This document shows, one piece after another, positions 33,804-46,814 of a stretch of DNA of 64,000 bases. The DNA is from Branchiostoma belcheri. Lineage: Eukaryota > Chordata > Leptocardii > Amphioxiformes > Branchiostomatidae. The position numbers and the translations under genes were made by a program. The notes below the pieces were generated by a model. The model saw nothing but the letters and a program-made list of their open reading frames with translations, made no database searches and had not been told where the DNA came from. Each line of letters opens with the position of its first letter. Positions within the stretch are counted from its first letter, which is position 1. The DNA lies in the NCBI RefSeq assembly GCF_001625305.1, contig NW_017802379.1, positions 640,910 to 704,909 of the forward strand, read 5' to 3'.

Positions 33804-34005
33804 GGGAATGTGTCCGCATCATGGACCGTCACGCCCGGTAAGTCCATGTGAGATGTGTACCCGGGGTGCCCTTTGCGCAGAGGTAACTCCCCGCGACCAT
33901 GCAGCCGACAAACCGTGTAATTACCGCTCACACTAACCGAGGGAAGTACGCACGTATGACGCCGTTCTGTTTACCCGGGTCCAGAGACATGTCGGACCTC
34001 TGCTT
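33804..34005 (-). other. Candidate NOS non-coding first exon
   Basis: A GC-rich stretch ends on the minus strand in a good donor (CATTCCC|GTGAGTAG, GT at 33802-33803). A TATA-like CATAAAAG lies upstream. It would be spliced to the acceptor at 26184. Purely signal-based; no transcript evidence. Confidence 0.25.
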
Positions 34006-34028
34006 TCTCGCGTGCCGGGAGGCCGGAG

Positions 34029-34036
34029 CTTTTATG
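34029..34036 (-). promoter_or_regulatory. TATA-like box, candidate NOS promoter
   Basis: CATAAAAG on the minus strand followed by about 200 bp of GC-rich sequence and a GTGAGT donor. The chance of coincidence is high. Confidence 0.2.
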
Positions 34037-35734
34037 ACATATCGGTAACCTCCGGGGACCGTCCGTCATTTTTCAACTGATGCCAATTAAAGCTCAGGCT
34101 AGGGAAGCCCGCTGGTAATGTGCTCTTCCTAGTCCTGATCATGATATCTCGCGGGATGACGCTTTACAGGGTTTGAAGGATTGTCCCCATGTGATAACCG
34201 TGTGAATGTTTTTGGTAGAAACATTTTAACGGCTTTGTGGGGTTAATAGTTCAGGAAAACGTTCCTCTCATTACGGGTGTATGTGTCATACGATCATACT
34301 TGAGGCTGTGTCTTTGGTCTGTTGTTATCCTTATAACCTCCACCAGCTTTTTATTTACCAAGTACTGCATCCACCACAGGAAGCTTCTACGGAAGAGCTA
34401 AAGCCATGATAACCTAGCCATAGAAGTGCGCACAATGCCAGCTGATTGAATCTAACGTTAGGCCTTTGAGTTGTTGCATTCTCAAAGCATCCCACCTTCC
34501 CATACAGAATTTACGAGACAAAGCTACACAGGAACCTGAAGAGAATAACTTCATTGGGAGAAGCTACAGTTAGCATGACCTAGTAACTCCGTACAAGGTT
34601 ATTAGTGTATAGAGCACAAAGTCGCGCTCGTGATTGTTAGATTGTGTTAGATTAGAGAGCGATAGATGTAGGTATGATCCCACATCGCGCTCGTGAAGGG
34701 CGTTTATTCATCTCCACAGCGTGTTCAATAGCCCTTGTGGTACACAGGGAGTGAACATCACTCAGGCTCGGCAGACACAGAGAAGATTTAATTAGGATAG
34801 CGTGGGAAGTTTCGAAAAAAGGCGGAGGAATGTGCGATATTGCCTTTGAACTTGGAAAACCCGTCAGAAATTCGCCCTTGTGAGGACGAGGAGTGAAGTG
34901 CGGCTGCCGTGACTGGCGAAGAGAAAGTTTCTTCAAGTGTGGCAATACTTACTAGCAGTTTGCGCGGAATAAGGGGTCCCATGGGCCAAGCCGAGGGCGT
35001 TGCAGTACCAATAAAACATGGTAGAGGGCGCTGTTAGAGATTCTGCTGATCGCCGAAGGTCTGTCCAATCTTTACAGTGGTCTCAAAATGACTCCTTCTT
35101 GCGATAGGAATTTGTCTTATCTTATTCAGCAACCCAGACAAACCATGAATGATGTTATGATGATATCGCCATTGGAAATATTGTCTGATACAGTCGTTCT
35201 GATTTTCGCCTTCGGAGAATATATACATATAGACCTTAGCCTTTACGCCAATATTCATAGGAAGAACAAATCGCTGGAAAAGACTAGAAAACTCCGAACT
35301 AAGAACATTTTACCAACACATACAGATCTGACTACATGGACATAACTTTATTTTGTGGCAAGAGGACGTTGAGGATGTCACCTTGACAGAGAAATTGCTC
35401 CGATATCTCCGGAAAATATAATTGAATCGAAACCATCTCTGTCGCTCCCAGCCGAACAGCGGCGAATCTTTTAACCGAACGCGTTTGTTTCTGATGACCT
35501 CTGGCGATTATGAAAATGGAATTAACATTTTGATGTAAAAACGAAGGCACTTTTATGGGTATCCAAAGTTTAGATGAGAAATTGAACCTGTTGAATACAG
35601 TATTTCGATTGTATCATACGCATGCACATGTCTAGTATATGAGAAATTTTGTATTTTGTCAGGATTATTAATCTATAATAACCTAGTTCTGCCTCGATGC
35701 TCATATCAGTAATAAAACAGGAAATAAATGACAT
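34037..35734. other. Intergenic, no gene seen
   Basis: No supportable exon. A minus-strand donor-like site (CTGCTA|GTAAGTATT) lies at 34947-34952. Confidence 0.6.
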
Positions 35735-36510
35735 CCGCTACGTGTAGAATGGCATGTTTTGTCGTGCAACGTGAAACTACTCACACCAGGAAAAGTCCCT
35801 ACTCTTCAAAGTTTACTGACTCTGCTCTTGTGGCTGCTAGCATATGGACGTTGCCACCGGACGCATCGAGTATAGGTGTTAAACAGACGTGAATTCCGAG
35901 TCCTGGCTCAGACGTTTCCGGGCTCGGATTCCAGACGTGCAGAATGGCATGTCTGTCATGCAATGTGAAACGTAAACCATGTACTAGGAAGAGTCATAGC
36001 CTCCATAGCATGCCAAAAACTGGGAGATTTGGGGGTCTTGAGGGAGCTTTTATGTGCTATTTTCTGATTTCATGTAGACAACATATGAATTACCCCCGTT
36101 TTTTAAAACTTCGCTAATTAGAAAACAGCCGAAGACCACCAAACCCCCAGTTTTATAAGCCTGCTATGGAGGCTAGAAAAGTCACTACCCTTCAGAGTTT
36201 ACTGACTTCTGGCTCTTGTGGCCACTAGTTTATCGGATATGGACGTTGCCACTAGAAGCGTCGAGTATAGGTGTTAAACAGACGTGAATTACGTTTCCTG
36301 GCTCAGACATTTCCTGGCGCAGATTTCAGACGTGCAGAGTGGCATGTCTGTCACGCACTGTGAACTTAAACCATGTACCAGGACAAATCCCCGTCTTTCA
36401 AAGTTCATTGACTTTTGGCTCTTGTGACTGCTAGTTTATGGACGTTGCCACCGGACGCGTAGAATGGGTGTTAAACAGGCCTGAGTTACGTTTCCTGGCT
36501 CTGCCTATAT
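35735..36510. repeat. Three tandem copies of a ~200-bp unit
   Basis: The units share AGGTGTTAAACAGACGTGAA, GGACGTTGCCACCGGACGC and GGCTCTTGTG-type words, starting near 35745, 35937 and 36332. The second copy is interrupted by the foldback element 35997-36175. No open frame is shared by the copies. Confidence 0.85.
35997..36175. mobile_element. Short TIR (MITE-like) element inside the tandem repeat
   Basis: Ends TAGCCTCCATAGCA and TGCTATGGAGGCTA are inverted repeats extending inward with gaps to about 45 bp. Flanks GAAGAGTCA and GAAAAGTCA form a near-perfect 9-bp target duplication. 179 bp, no ORF; a non-autonomous DNA transposon (Mutator- or hAT-like by duplication length). Confidence 0.8.
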
Positions 36511-39500
36511 ATAGCTAGCCTGGCTCATTCCAGCACATGTCAGCAAAGTTTCTTTGATGTAATAAATTCAAACCTTTGCATTTTTCTTGTAGGCTTACTG
36601 TTACATTACTCTGGTGCAGCTCTAAGTCTACACGAGCTACCACTGGCGTAAATTGTACACATTTTAGTGGCCAAGTTAAATCCTGTACAGAGGTCGCTCT
36701 GCTTTTTAAACTTTGAGTGGCATTAACGTTCGCTGCCTTGGTACTTTGGTCATGCTTGTCACTCGGACTGTAACATCGGATAATTAATGAAGCAATCAAT
36801 GAGTAGCGGGGCCCATATCTGACGGTAATCCTCGCCAATCACGATTATACATTCCAATATGTGATAAAACGGTTTACAGGCACCGAAAGACCATCAACTG
36901 TTCTATGAAGAGCCGTAGATGTGACTGGCAGAATGCAAAAATGCGAATGACGTTGGGAAGGTTCTACCCGCTTCCAGTACATACGTAAAGGTCGGTAGGT
37001 AAAGATAGTCCTGTAGCCTTTTTTCAGGCCGTAGGGGTAGGCAGTAGAAAATACAGACAGATCAGTTACAATGTGGGGAAAGCTACACGTAGCCTAGTTA
37101 CCAAACCTACTTAAGCGAGTCTCTCTCACCTTCTCCCCAAATAGCGGAAACTAAAGAGACTATTACTATTAATATTACTATATAGTACTATTTGCGGAGA
37201 TGAAGAAAGAGGGAAGAAAGATAGATTTAGTGACCAGGATAAGCTACATGTTGGATTATGAATAAAATATTTAAGGCAGACGGATCTAGTGTTCCAAATT
37301 TCTACAGCCCCAAACGACATGTCTAATACAATGCGCCAATCATGATCATAGCTCCTTACGAGCGTACAATTGATCGTATCCCTTCAAATTCCGCTTGGTG
37401 TAATTTCATAAAGATCTACCCGTGGCCTTAAATCCACCGGATTCAGTGGATATTTCCTGTGGCAGATTTACCGTTATCCTCACCGTTTGTCGTAAGGTCC
37501 AGGAGATCAAGAAGAGCCGATTCCCCCGCCCGGAATGGCTGCTATAAACATGACGACCGCCGGCAGAGCGGGATGGGAAATGGGGAGGAAATAAAACGCT
37601 GTAAAGGTCTGCAGGCAGATGTCTTGTAGGATGAAAGGATAATTTCCTAATTATGATGTTGACTGAGGCCCGGGCCCCAGGATGTAAGTGGCCCTGTGTG
37701 CAGAGCTGACATCTGTGTCAACTGTCAAAGTTTTTAGGCGAAACCTGAGTGCAGGTATCCTGATATCTAATGCTCGACTCACAATTCTAAGCTGGGCTGC
37801 CCATATCAAGAATATGTACTCGTATGCTTATGATTTTAAATGTGAATGTCGTTGTCTATTATACAATACTTTTCGCAAACTGCCCGGCCGGGTCTCGGCT
37901 AGGAAATGTGACCCCAGCATAAAGTATCAAACGATAACCGCTACATAGAGACTGGGTTTGGCGCCTTTTTTCATTGAGGGTCGTTAGTTCTGACGTATTT
38001 CCTGACGACAGCCTGTGACGCAGCCGGACGCCGCAGAGTTTATTTTTACCCTGATGACGTCGGCGTCAGAGAAAGTGGGGCAGGGGAATGTTGAAGGTAA
38101 ACATGAGGATTATAAATGGATTACAGATGAATATGCTCGGATACGAACGTGTTCTGTACTCTCCAACTCCAAGCAGAGGTTTTGGTTTGGGCTTATTTTG
38201 TAAATGTAAAAAGATATGTTATTACTAGAATGTATTCACATTGGCAATGTGGTCTTTACCTAGACGTGACCCTTGTACTGTATTTTTGAAATACATAAAA
38301 AGTTTAAAGACTGATCAACATGCCAAAGATGGCTAACAGACACCAACAGGCCGAAAGCCTCATTAGACGGTGTCTTGAATAGTCCTTCTATATGACTCTA
38401 CATATGGCACATATTATACGAATGGCGCTTGATTGTGTGGATTGTCATAAGGGCCGCTACTTGAATGACCTTTGCTATTGTGGCCGACCCAACCCAACCC
38501 AACTCAACTCAACCCAGCCAAGAGCAAATATTAATCTCCACACCAGCCCAGGTTCCGGTCCATGCACCTGTAAGGACTGTCCAGAACTCAAACTAGCAAG
38601 CAAGGTAACTAAGTAGGTTCTACACCCTCAACGAGCAGATAATTGGGAAAAAGCCAAACAACCTGAATGGCATGTTTGTATGTAGAGAATTGCCATAGGA
38701 TGTTTAGAAACATGCTGTTATCTGTTCCCTTGACGTTATGAACCGTGCTTAGTTGAGCAGCTACTATGAAAACAAACGCCATTTGGCGTGGCAGGTAAAT
38801 TATGGTAATGGCTGTCGACGCAAATACTCCAAGGCAGTGCTGAATAAATGTTTGAAAGATGAGGTCAGCGTGTTTTTACTCCTTGGTAATAACAATCACC
38901 ACAAAATATCTGCGTCGCTCAGATATGCACCAAGACGCTCGGAATGTTCAACATTGATACGGCCGCCATGACTCATTTTAGCCTCGTACCCAGACCGTCG
39001 TAGGGGCGCCGTTAGCTCTACGGTCCTCAGAGTGCTGCCCGCCCGCCCAGATTCATTAGCGCACGACGTTTTTAACGGGTTTCACCTTTGGGACGGCAAT
39101 AATTAGTAATTAGAAAGACCAGTTGAAAAGATCTAACACTAGCATGTCAGGAAAGGCCTGTGCTTGGTAGGACTAGGGCCGATAAAGCACCTCTTACTCA
39201 GCCTGTGGGGACTGGTAACCAGGCTAAGTTCACGTTGGCTATTATGACATATTTGCACGTTGATATGCGGCAGTGTACATAATGTTACCCAACTGTATCA
39301 GAAGTGAGCAAACATGTACAAATCGCGCAGATAGGAAAGAGTTATATACAGCACCTGGCAACAAGTCCACAGTGCTTAATCTTAGGATTTGGTAAGTGTA
39401 AATCTATAAACTCGCTACCAAACATTCGCGGGATCACAGTTTCAAAGCCATTTTACATATTTTGAACTCCTGAACTGCCAATTATAAGCATCCAGTTTGA

Positions 39501-40544
39501 ACGTTCGTAGATATTGGTAAACATATGATATAAACAGAGTCAAAAAGGCGTGATTTCATCCAATTACCAATATTTGCACACATACACCGACAGTGTAACA
39601 TTCCAACTCCGATTTGCTACAAACATTACCTACAACCGTAACAGTGGCTACATATATGTAGATGGCTACAACTGTAACAGTTACTGCTATCAGACAACAC
39701 ACCTTTTAGATGTTCCGCTACTTCGTCCCTGGGAGCTCTCTCACGTACCGAACTTTACACTTGCAAATGAGCCTCAGGATTTCTCCGAGGTCATTTTGAG
39801 TGTCTTGTTTATTTTATAGGCGTGAGAGTGGCCACATAAGTGTATACGGGGTTAAGCACATGCCACGGATTTTCTTTTAGTGCAGATTAGATTCTAAATT
39901 TAGCCGTTCGCGTACTGATGGCTTCTAAATTTGTTTCTGACCTTCGTACCTGTGACAAAGTCTGATGTACTGATGACGTATTTCAAAATTAACAAATTTA
40001 CATGTAGTGTAGCCACCCACCTGTTTAAGTGGTTTAACTGACGCACAAGATGTTGTACACGCGACCGAATAAATAAATTTTTCTTTTGGTCGTCCTTGAG
40101 GATATATATATTAGACATTGGAAAGTCTTCTAAGTTTATATTTCGTGGTTAAGAAAGATGCCAAGTGGCATGTATTCATAGAGGAGTCACAAGTAATTCG
40201 CATGTTCGTTCAGCCAGAAAATGAGCATCATCTGCATACTAGGAACTTTTCTATGCCGATGATAGCACTGTTTCATCAACGGGGATTCAGTATTTCACAA
40301 CAGTATACGCATATGGTGCTAGATTCCGTTCAAATTCATCTTTTAGTCATTTTGTTTTCAAGCAAAGAGCATTGGCAACGTCGATGGACTGTCTGTTTGC
40401 CGTTGTCATAGGCTATGCAGTGCAGCCGATAATTTTGTACCCACTAATGAACTTAGCAAAGAACTTGACGCTTCCATCGATACCAAAACTCATTATAAAC
40501 GACAAAACGAAAACTGACTAACACGATGCTAGCACGTATGTACG
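36511..40544. other. Intergenic, no gene seen
   Basis: No supportable exon. At about 36991 a word resembling the start of the 51.07-kb SINE (AAAGATAGTCCTGTAGCC) suggests a repeat fragment. Confidence 0.55.
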
Positions 40545-40686
40545 TAAGGAGTGCCTACCGCATATATGTAGGGAGTGCCTACCGCATATATGTAGGGACT
40601 GCCTACCGCATATATGTAGGGAGTGCCTACCGCATACATGTATATGTAGGGAGTGTCTACCGCATATATGTAGGGAGTGCCTACCG
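40545..40686. repeat. 24-bp minisatellite, six units
   Basis: Unit TAGGGAGTGCCTACCGCATATATG in six head-to-tail copies; the fifth interval has a small insertion. The units abut with no spacers. Confidence 0.95.
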
Positions 40687-43600
40687 AATCTAAGAACATC
40701 TACGAATGTGACATTCACACCATTCACGCTATAGCACGGAAAAAGCAAACATAGTACGTATCCAGGAAAAAAGCTCACTCACCTGTTCGGTACCAGCAAT
40801 CCTTAAAGACAGTAACAAAAATTTTAACATCACAGTTCCTAAGACGTTCTAGTGTCGTACTAAAGAAATATTTGATAACCCACCTCTGTGATTGCATTGT
40901 GTAGCCGGTTCATGAAACGTTACTTGAAAACACGGGCCTCTTTAGATCACAGGATACCCCCTTTTAGATGTCCGGAGGCTGCACGAGTCATGTAAGTGGG
41001 CGGATCCGCCCACAGCCTCCCTACACTGTACATAATGCGCTTATTGAAGGGAAGGTGAAAGGACAGCTGCGTGTGGTGCAGATCGGGAATCGGCAAAAGG
41101 TTCCAAGAAAGGCGACCGCCTCCGCACAGGACATCTCACAAATTTATAAAACACCTGTCATTAATTGGGTCACCTATACCAGACATAAAGCGCCACAAAG
41201 CATTGACATTTGGCCAGTTCTACATTGTAAGATGGTTCCTAAAGCAACATTTATCGTGTGGCCTTACGGGAGTAGGAGATTACAGGAGATTACAAGGAAT
41301 TATTCAGGTCTGTGGACTACAAAGTGCAGGGCTTTGCGATGGATCATGAAGATCAAACAGTGACAGGTCGGGTGACAGAATTCTGCGCACAGCCTTGAGT
41401 AAGATACAAATGACATTTCAGTAAAGCCATATGTTAAAGGTTGGACCAGTAAGGTCGGTATGAGGGGGAGGCGGGATCTGAGAAAATTGATATTAGATGA
41501 AGGTTAAACACACACATGTATAAGGCCACACTGCTGGCAAAAGCTTCACTTAATGCCGTACAATGTAGCGTCCTGACGGCCGATGTCACTGTAAATGGGA
41601 GTCATCAGAACATAGCCTGGATGCCAGACTACGGGGAGGGGGTGTGGTAAAATTTCCCTTGGAGCATGTTAGCCTTGAAGCCGTCTGGCATCCAGGCTAT
41701 CAAAAATTGAAATCAGTACGAAGTCAGTAAAACAATAGCAATATCAAAACACCAGCCGACGATCCTGTTATAGAGTTTAACTAAATATAACTATTTCATT
41801 TGTGTTACATGATAGGACTTGCGCAGTGATAGTAAGAACAACATTTTTTGACAACCCGCTGAACCTGTCCTAGAGGTCATTGACCTTTTGTGTCTGACGT
41901 CATATGGGAATCCAGCAGGTGTAAGCCGCGCTGTCATTGGTTGTCGGTTTGCACATGAAAGACACGTGAGACATATCTTTATGTCCAATGACAACTGGTA
42001 TGTTATTCAATGCATTGTGAATGAAAAAAATTCGGTCTAGCCCTGTTTTACACAAAGGACATTTATAGAAAGCACAGCTGGCTTCAAAAGATACCGAGGT
42101 TAAGAAAGTTGTTTCTTTTCCTCTAAAAGTGCCAATCCTCGTCCCTTCGTGTTGATTTTATACGGTTTCTCTGACAAATGATCGTTCCATATAGATGCCC
42201 CCATTTCTTTATCGCTAAGCATACATGTTATGTAGGTTATAGAAACAGTGTATTGTATTCAAAACTATAAGGGATAAAACTATAAAAAAACATTCAACCG
42301 GACGGGTGTTTTAGTAGCCTGTTTAATCGGAGTTTGATTTGGCGAACTTTTTGAAAAGTTCCATGTCAGAATTTTGTCCTGTTTAGTCGTTTAAGAGCAC
42401 CGAAAGTCTTAACCACATTCTGTATGATGCGTCACTAGCTTGTGCTGCGGAACGGTTTATCATAGGTTTGCTGCAAATGTCTAAATACTGCAGTCGGCAC
42501 ATCCATAACATAGATAGAAATAGAGCAGGAAAAGCGCATACGGTGGATTCTAACTTTACAGAAGAGCCGAAATGGTTTACTTCTGATGCGTTTTCTGCCT
42601 TTTAAATTATGGAGTAGTCATCAGTTTTAATGGGGGTGGGTTGTGGTTGTGTGGACACAGACTAATATAAGCTGAAGAAAAGATCTATCAAAGCCGCCAC
42701 TCTCATAATTAAGACTGAAGACAAAGGCAAACATTACGATATTGCAGAAGAAAACTATTAACCTGGCAATTAGATAGATTTGAAAACTGTCAGACGTTTC
42801 AAGTAGCATCCACTACTTTTCGTCACTGACGTACGAAATCCGTAGTTAAACAGGCATTAAATAATTCGTAAAATATACTATGAAACTACTAGTATATTGT
42901 GATATTCACGGATGCATGACATTCACTATCTGTCGAAGGCCATGAACAGTTAACCCTCCCTCTACCTGTGCTTTGTTATCATTATCTGACAATATGCAAA
43001 CTGACCTTCTGGGATCCTTGAAGACCGGACTGACTACCAAAGGTCACAGACCGTGAGCATGATTATCGACCAGTAACGATGTCTGACTGGTGAACAAAGT
43101 TTGAGAGAAAGAAAAGCTGACAGAAGGCACTCGGGCAGCGCTACATGATGCTAAGTCTTGCACAAAGTTCACAGCAGAGGCGTTACACGGAAATACCTCC
43201 TACGTAAAAGGCAAGTTCGTGCCTTTAAATATAGTTTAAAAGCTCACAAAGTAGTAAAGTGCAGAGATATATACCAGGCATACAAATCTAAGTACGCTGA
43301 ACTATTATGTTGCTTTCAGCAGTTTTGAGGTTAGGGTTAAGAGTTGGGATATCCTGACACACCTATTTTCAAAGGCACACGTAACAGATATAACAACACT
43401 CCCCGTGTTTGGGAGGGCCACACCCCACCACAAAGAACTCACCGCACTTATCGAAAACAGTAGGGGTCCTTCCCGGGTTGAGTTGTTCAAACCTTACAGT
43501 CCGGTCTTACGCAGCTTGTACTTACATGTACAAAACTGATATGTTACGTCTAAAGGCGGTTTACCGGTTATGCGAAACAAACAAACAAACAAATAACCAG

Positions 43601-43915
43601 GAGAAAAATAACAGAAGGTTTAAAACGTTACCTTCTCTCATATCTGGATGTCGAGTCACCAGCTTTCACCCCTCTGTATTGTGTGTGTATCAAATACAGA
43701 ATCTAGGTTACAGACAAGAGTCACGTTGAGTAGCTTGTTTTTAACCCGTCTAATGTTTGTACAGCCCTTGTGACATCCCACTTTACTGATAAGTCAGCAG
43801 AAGTCGCGTCATCGATCACGTCTAGATGGACTCTCTGAAACAGTCTGACCGAGACTTCGTCATGACCAGAGAAACGTGAAAGGGTCATACCTGGAGCACT
43901 CACAACCGTTCTTCT
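40687..43915. other. Intergenic, one foldback element
   Basis: Apart from the 41.6-kb foldback, no gene seen. A strong minus-strand donor-like site (GAACAG|GTGAGTGAG) at 40778-40783 could belong to an upstream NOS exon. Confidence 0.55.
41612..41701. repeat. 90-bp foldback element
   Basis: Inverted arms ATAGCCTGGATGCCAGAC and GTCTGGCATCCAGGCTAT, perfect over 18 bp. No convincing target duplication. Confidence 0.8.
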
Positions 43916-43974
43916 TCTTTTCTTCTTTCATTTTGAGGCAGCCGACTTCAACTAGCTGAAGATTCTGCTGCCGT

Positions 43975-44135
43975 TTTGTGGCTAATACGAGATGGGGTTC
44001 GCCAGGACTCTATCCAGGAAAGTCGTGTAAAGTGCCTTTTCCAAGGGCACAAGATCGGCGACATGGCAGGGTTAGAACCCGGGACCTCTTGGCTCCGAGC
44101 CAAACGATCTGCCGTTAGGCCACACAACCCCGTTG
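43975..44135 (-). repeat. tRNA-derived SINE copy
   Basis: The minus strand shows a tRNA-like stretch with a slightly altered box B near 44070. It shares AAGGGCACAAGATCG and GGGACCTCTTGG with the 14.1-kb and 51.4-kb copies. Confidence 0.7.
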
Positions 44136-44739
44136 GCATAGTAAACCTGGAGCACTGTTGGTACGGTAAACCTGTATCTGTATTTCAAAAACCCACCAAG
44201 AATCAGATAAACCGAGGGCAAGGGAGTCACAAGTCCAAGGTACAAGACGATGGGTTTTATTCAATTTGCGGTTCGCCGATTGCATTGCCTTGACACAATC
44301 TAACGAAGTCTGTCATCATACCCTCTTAAGGCGACCTCCATAAAAAGCCCAATGAGCCAGAAAGTGTGGACTATTAGTATCAAGGTCGCCCTAGCACAGT
44401 CGCAATCTTTGATCTTACAGAGCCCCCTCTAAAGCTAACAAGCTTACATGAAGAATCTGCGCTGCTGGGCGGGACCTCACCCTTGGAGTAGACAGCTGAC
44501 AAAGATTTATAACGAAAAAACACCAATTCACTCCTTGCAAGTTAAAGAGGCTAGAATTGTAAGTTTACCCCTTTGGCATTCACTCCAATAATTCCGCAAG
44601 TTGCCTCTATTTCTACCTATCGTTCTTCCGGGTGCAGAAAGGCACCGTAAGCACATTTTGCAGCAAATGTGAACTTCAGTAACGTCCTTCTACCAAGTGA
44701 GACATGAAGATGGTGAAACCACGATACGTGATACAAATC

Positions 44740-44839
44740 AAGCTGGTGTGTTACGCCGAAGGGCGGTTATACCGGCTATACAGATACAGAAGCTGGTGTG
44801 TTACGCCGAAAGGCGGTTATACCGGCTATACAGATATAG
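44740..44839. repeat. 50-bp tandem duplication
   Basis: Two copies (44740-44789, 44790-44839) of a unit containing GGTGTGTTACGCCGAA and CGGTTATACCGGCTATACAG, differing at about two bases. A third diverged copy occurs at 48196-48236. Confidence 0.92.
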
Positions 44840-46684
44840 ATACAAATCCAGTCACCGTTTTGCATGATAACATAAACAGTTTGTCCAATGATGAACTGCA
44901 GTGCAGTTCCAGTTGCAGACTTGATAGCATGAATGTCGTATATATAACACAAGCCACGTGCGACCGTCTTTCAATGACAATTCAATATGACAGGCAGAAC
45001 GGTTACGTTCAAGTGGTTGCGGATGGCGAGACCGTTGACTCAGTTGTTAGAGTCCGTCCATTTGATTTCTACGTTACAATTCATTGGGTTTGGATGACTG
45101 GAATACTAAATGGCCGGCCTGTATTATGGTGACATTTAAATTCTACAAGTTGGGATCATAATGGAACTTTAAGCGATTTGTCTTTTGCGAATAATATGCC
45201 ATATGGACTTCGCTAGGTCGCCGGTATAGTTAACTACAAATTGTTGAAAAAATATTTCTGCCCAAAGACATTTAGGCGTTGATATGATACTTTGTATTGT
45301 ATCCCCATGTATAGCCCTTCATGGTCTTCAAAGATCCAGTACCTACAAAGCCCATACCAGTATAAGCTTAATGTTCAGTTCGAGATGGTTCAAAGAGCAC
45401 TACTACCTGCAGGAGTGCCTGAAAGAATCAATGAAATTGCCACAAAACGTTCCCTTATCTGTGCACGTGTGTTCTGTGATTTCTGGGTAACTACACATGA
45501 TGACCTGGGGGCTTGACATCACAGGGTGCGCAATGTGTGAGGAATATGTAGCTATCAACCGGACTTGGAGGGTTCGTATCTTTGGAATGTACAAAATCGC
45601 CATGACTGATGATGGGCAGACTTCAGGAGGCGTGTAGCAAAAAAAAAAACAATCTCTTCCGTGCAAGATACCAGCGCTTGAAAACTTGTCAAACGCATCC
45701 ATATGGTTGGAAAATGTCTAAGAATGGAAATGTTCTGCTGCAGTATCATAAAAGCCACTCGTTGACCTATCCTTGAAGTTGTTCTTAAGTTTTGCTGTCA
45801 CCTATATATAGCTACCACCCTACCAAGTATCGTGAAGATCCATCCGCAACTCGAGTTCTACTCTTCAACCCCCCCCCATAAACGTATCTCTGTCGGTCCA
45901 ATGTCCTTGGTCGGTCGTTTCCATTACATAATAACCTTAGGTCACAGGTAATTTGCTGTAAAGTATTTTGATATCTTGCGCCAAACTGCTAGCTTTTAAT
46001 GCCCGTATATTTCACAGTCGTATTTTATCGCCAAAATTGACGAATACTCATATTATTGGCAGCAGGAGGAGTGTTATCATCCGTCCCATATTGTCGCCCG
46101 TCGCCGTTCTCCACCAAATCACGGTAACAAGGAAACACATCTCCATTAGATACAGACCAGCTATGGCATTGTGGATGGTCCCTTCGGCCATTTATACAAC
46201 AATTGCGTGATAGGGAAACATTTTGGGAACGAGAAATTGGTACATAATGATGGAAGGATGTGGTTGACATTGCCATTCTTTGTATAACCATAATGTTTTA
46301 TGGAATTTGGTAAGCCGTTTTTACATACGTGTATGGTATAGAGTTAGGGCAGTATTGGAGGCACCGAATAAGTACGAAAGAGAAGGATATTAGATTTTCA
46401 AGACACTCAGACACGTATAAGATATCATTAATTAATTAAAGCGAAGCGAATGCTTAAGTATTATATATATATAATGTAATCGTTTTTAGTATGGATCCAG
46501 AATTCTAATAAGAAAAGTCGTCATACACCAATTGCATCTACCTCCAATTTGTAGCTTGACGACATCGCAGAGAAACTAAAAAAAGATACTCATACTATTT
46601 AGTCAATTATCCATACTCCAAATGTGCACACACGTATTAGAGTTGATCGCATTATCATTCAGCATATCTAGTGTACCATTCCAG
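44840..46684. other. Intergenic; orphan plus-strand ORF without recognised domain
   Basis: The 142-codon plus-strand ORF 44704-45132 begins in the 50-bp repeat; the rest has no motif I recognise and ends in a stop before any clear donor. A diverged relative of the 29-kb repeat may lie at 45735-45880. Confidence 0.4.
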
Positions 46685-46814
46685 GTTCTTACCGTTTCCA
46701 CGATGAGCACTGGATCTGTGTCCTCTGTCTGTGGAATCTGGTACGTGGCTCACTGCGATTCACTCACCCAGAGTACGTACATGTACGTAACCGCCTGCGT
46801 GCCTGCTACAACTG
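46685..46814 (+). other. Orphan exon-like segment, plus strand
   Basis: Acceptor-like CATTCCAG, 130 bp open in one frame (CGIWYVAHCDSLTQSTYMYV and ACVPATT, three Cys), then a strong donor CTG|GTGAGT. Phase 1 at its end would fit the 26-bp exon-like piece at 48280. No family recognised; it may be chance or a remnant of an unrelated plus-strand gene. Confidence 0.25.

Noticed and set aside
40545-40686. Short regular repeats resembling a CRISPR array
   Set aside because: The 24-bp units abut directly with no unique spacers; it is a minisatellite in eukaryotic DNA.
44704-45132. 142-codon plus-strand ORF
   Set aside because: Starts inside a 50-bp tandem repeat and shows no known motif; kept only as an orphan ORF note.
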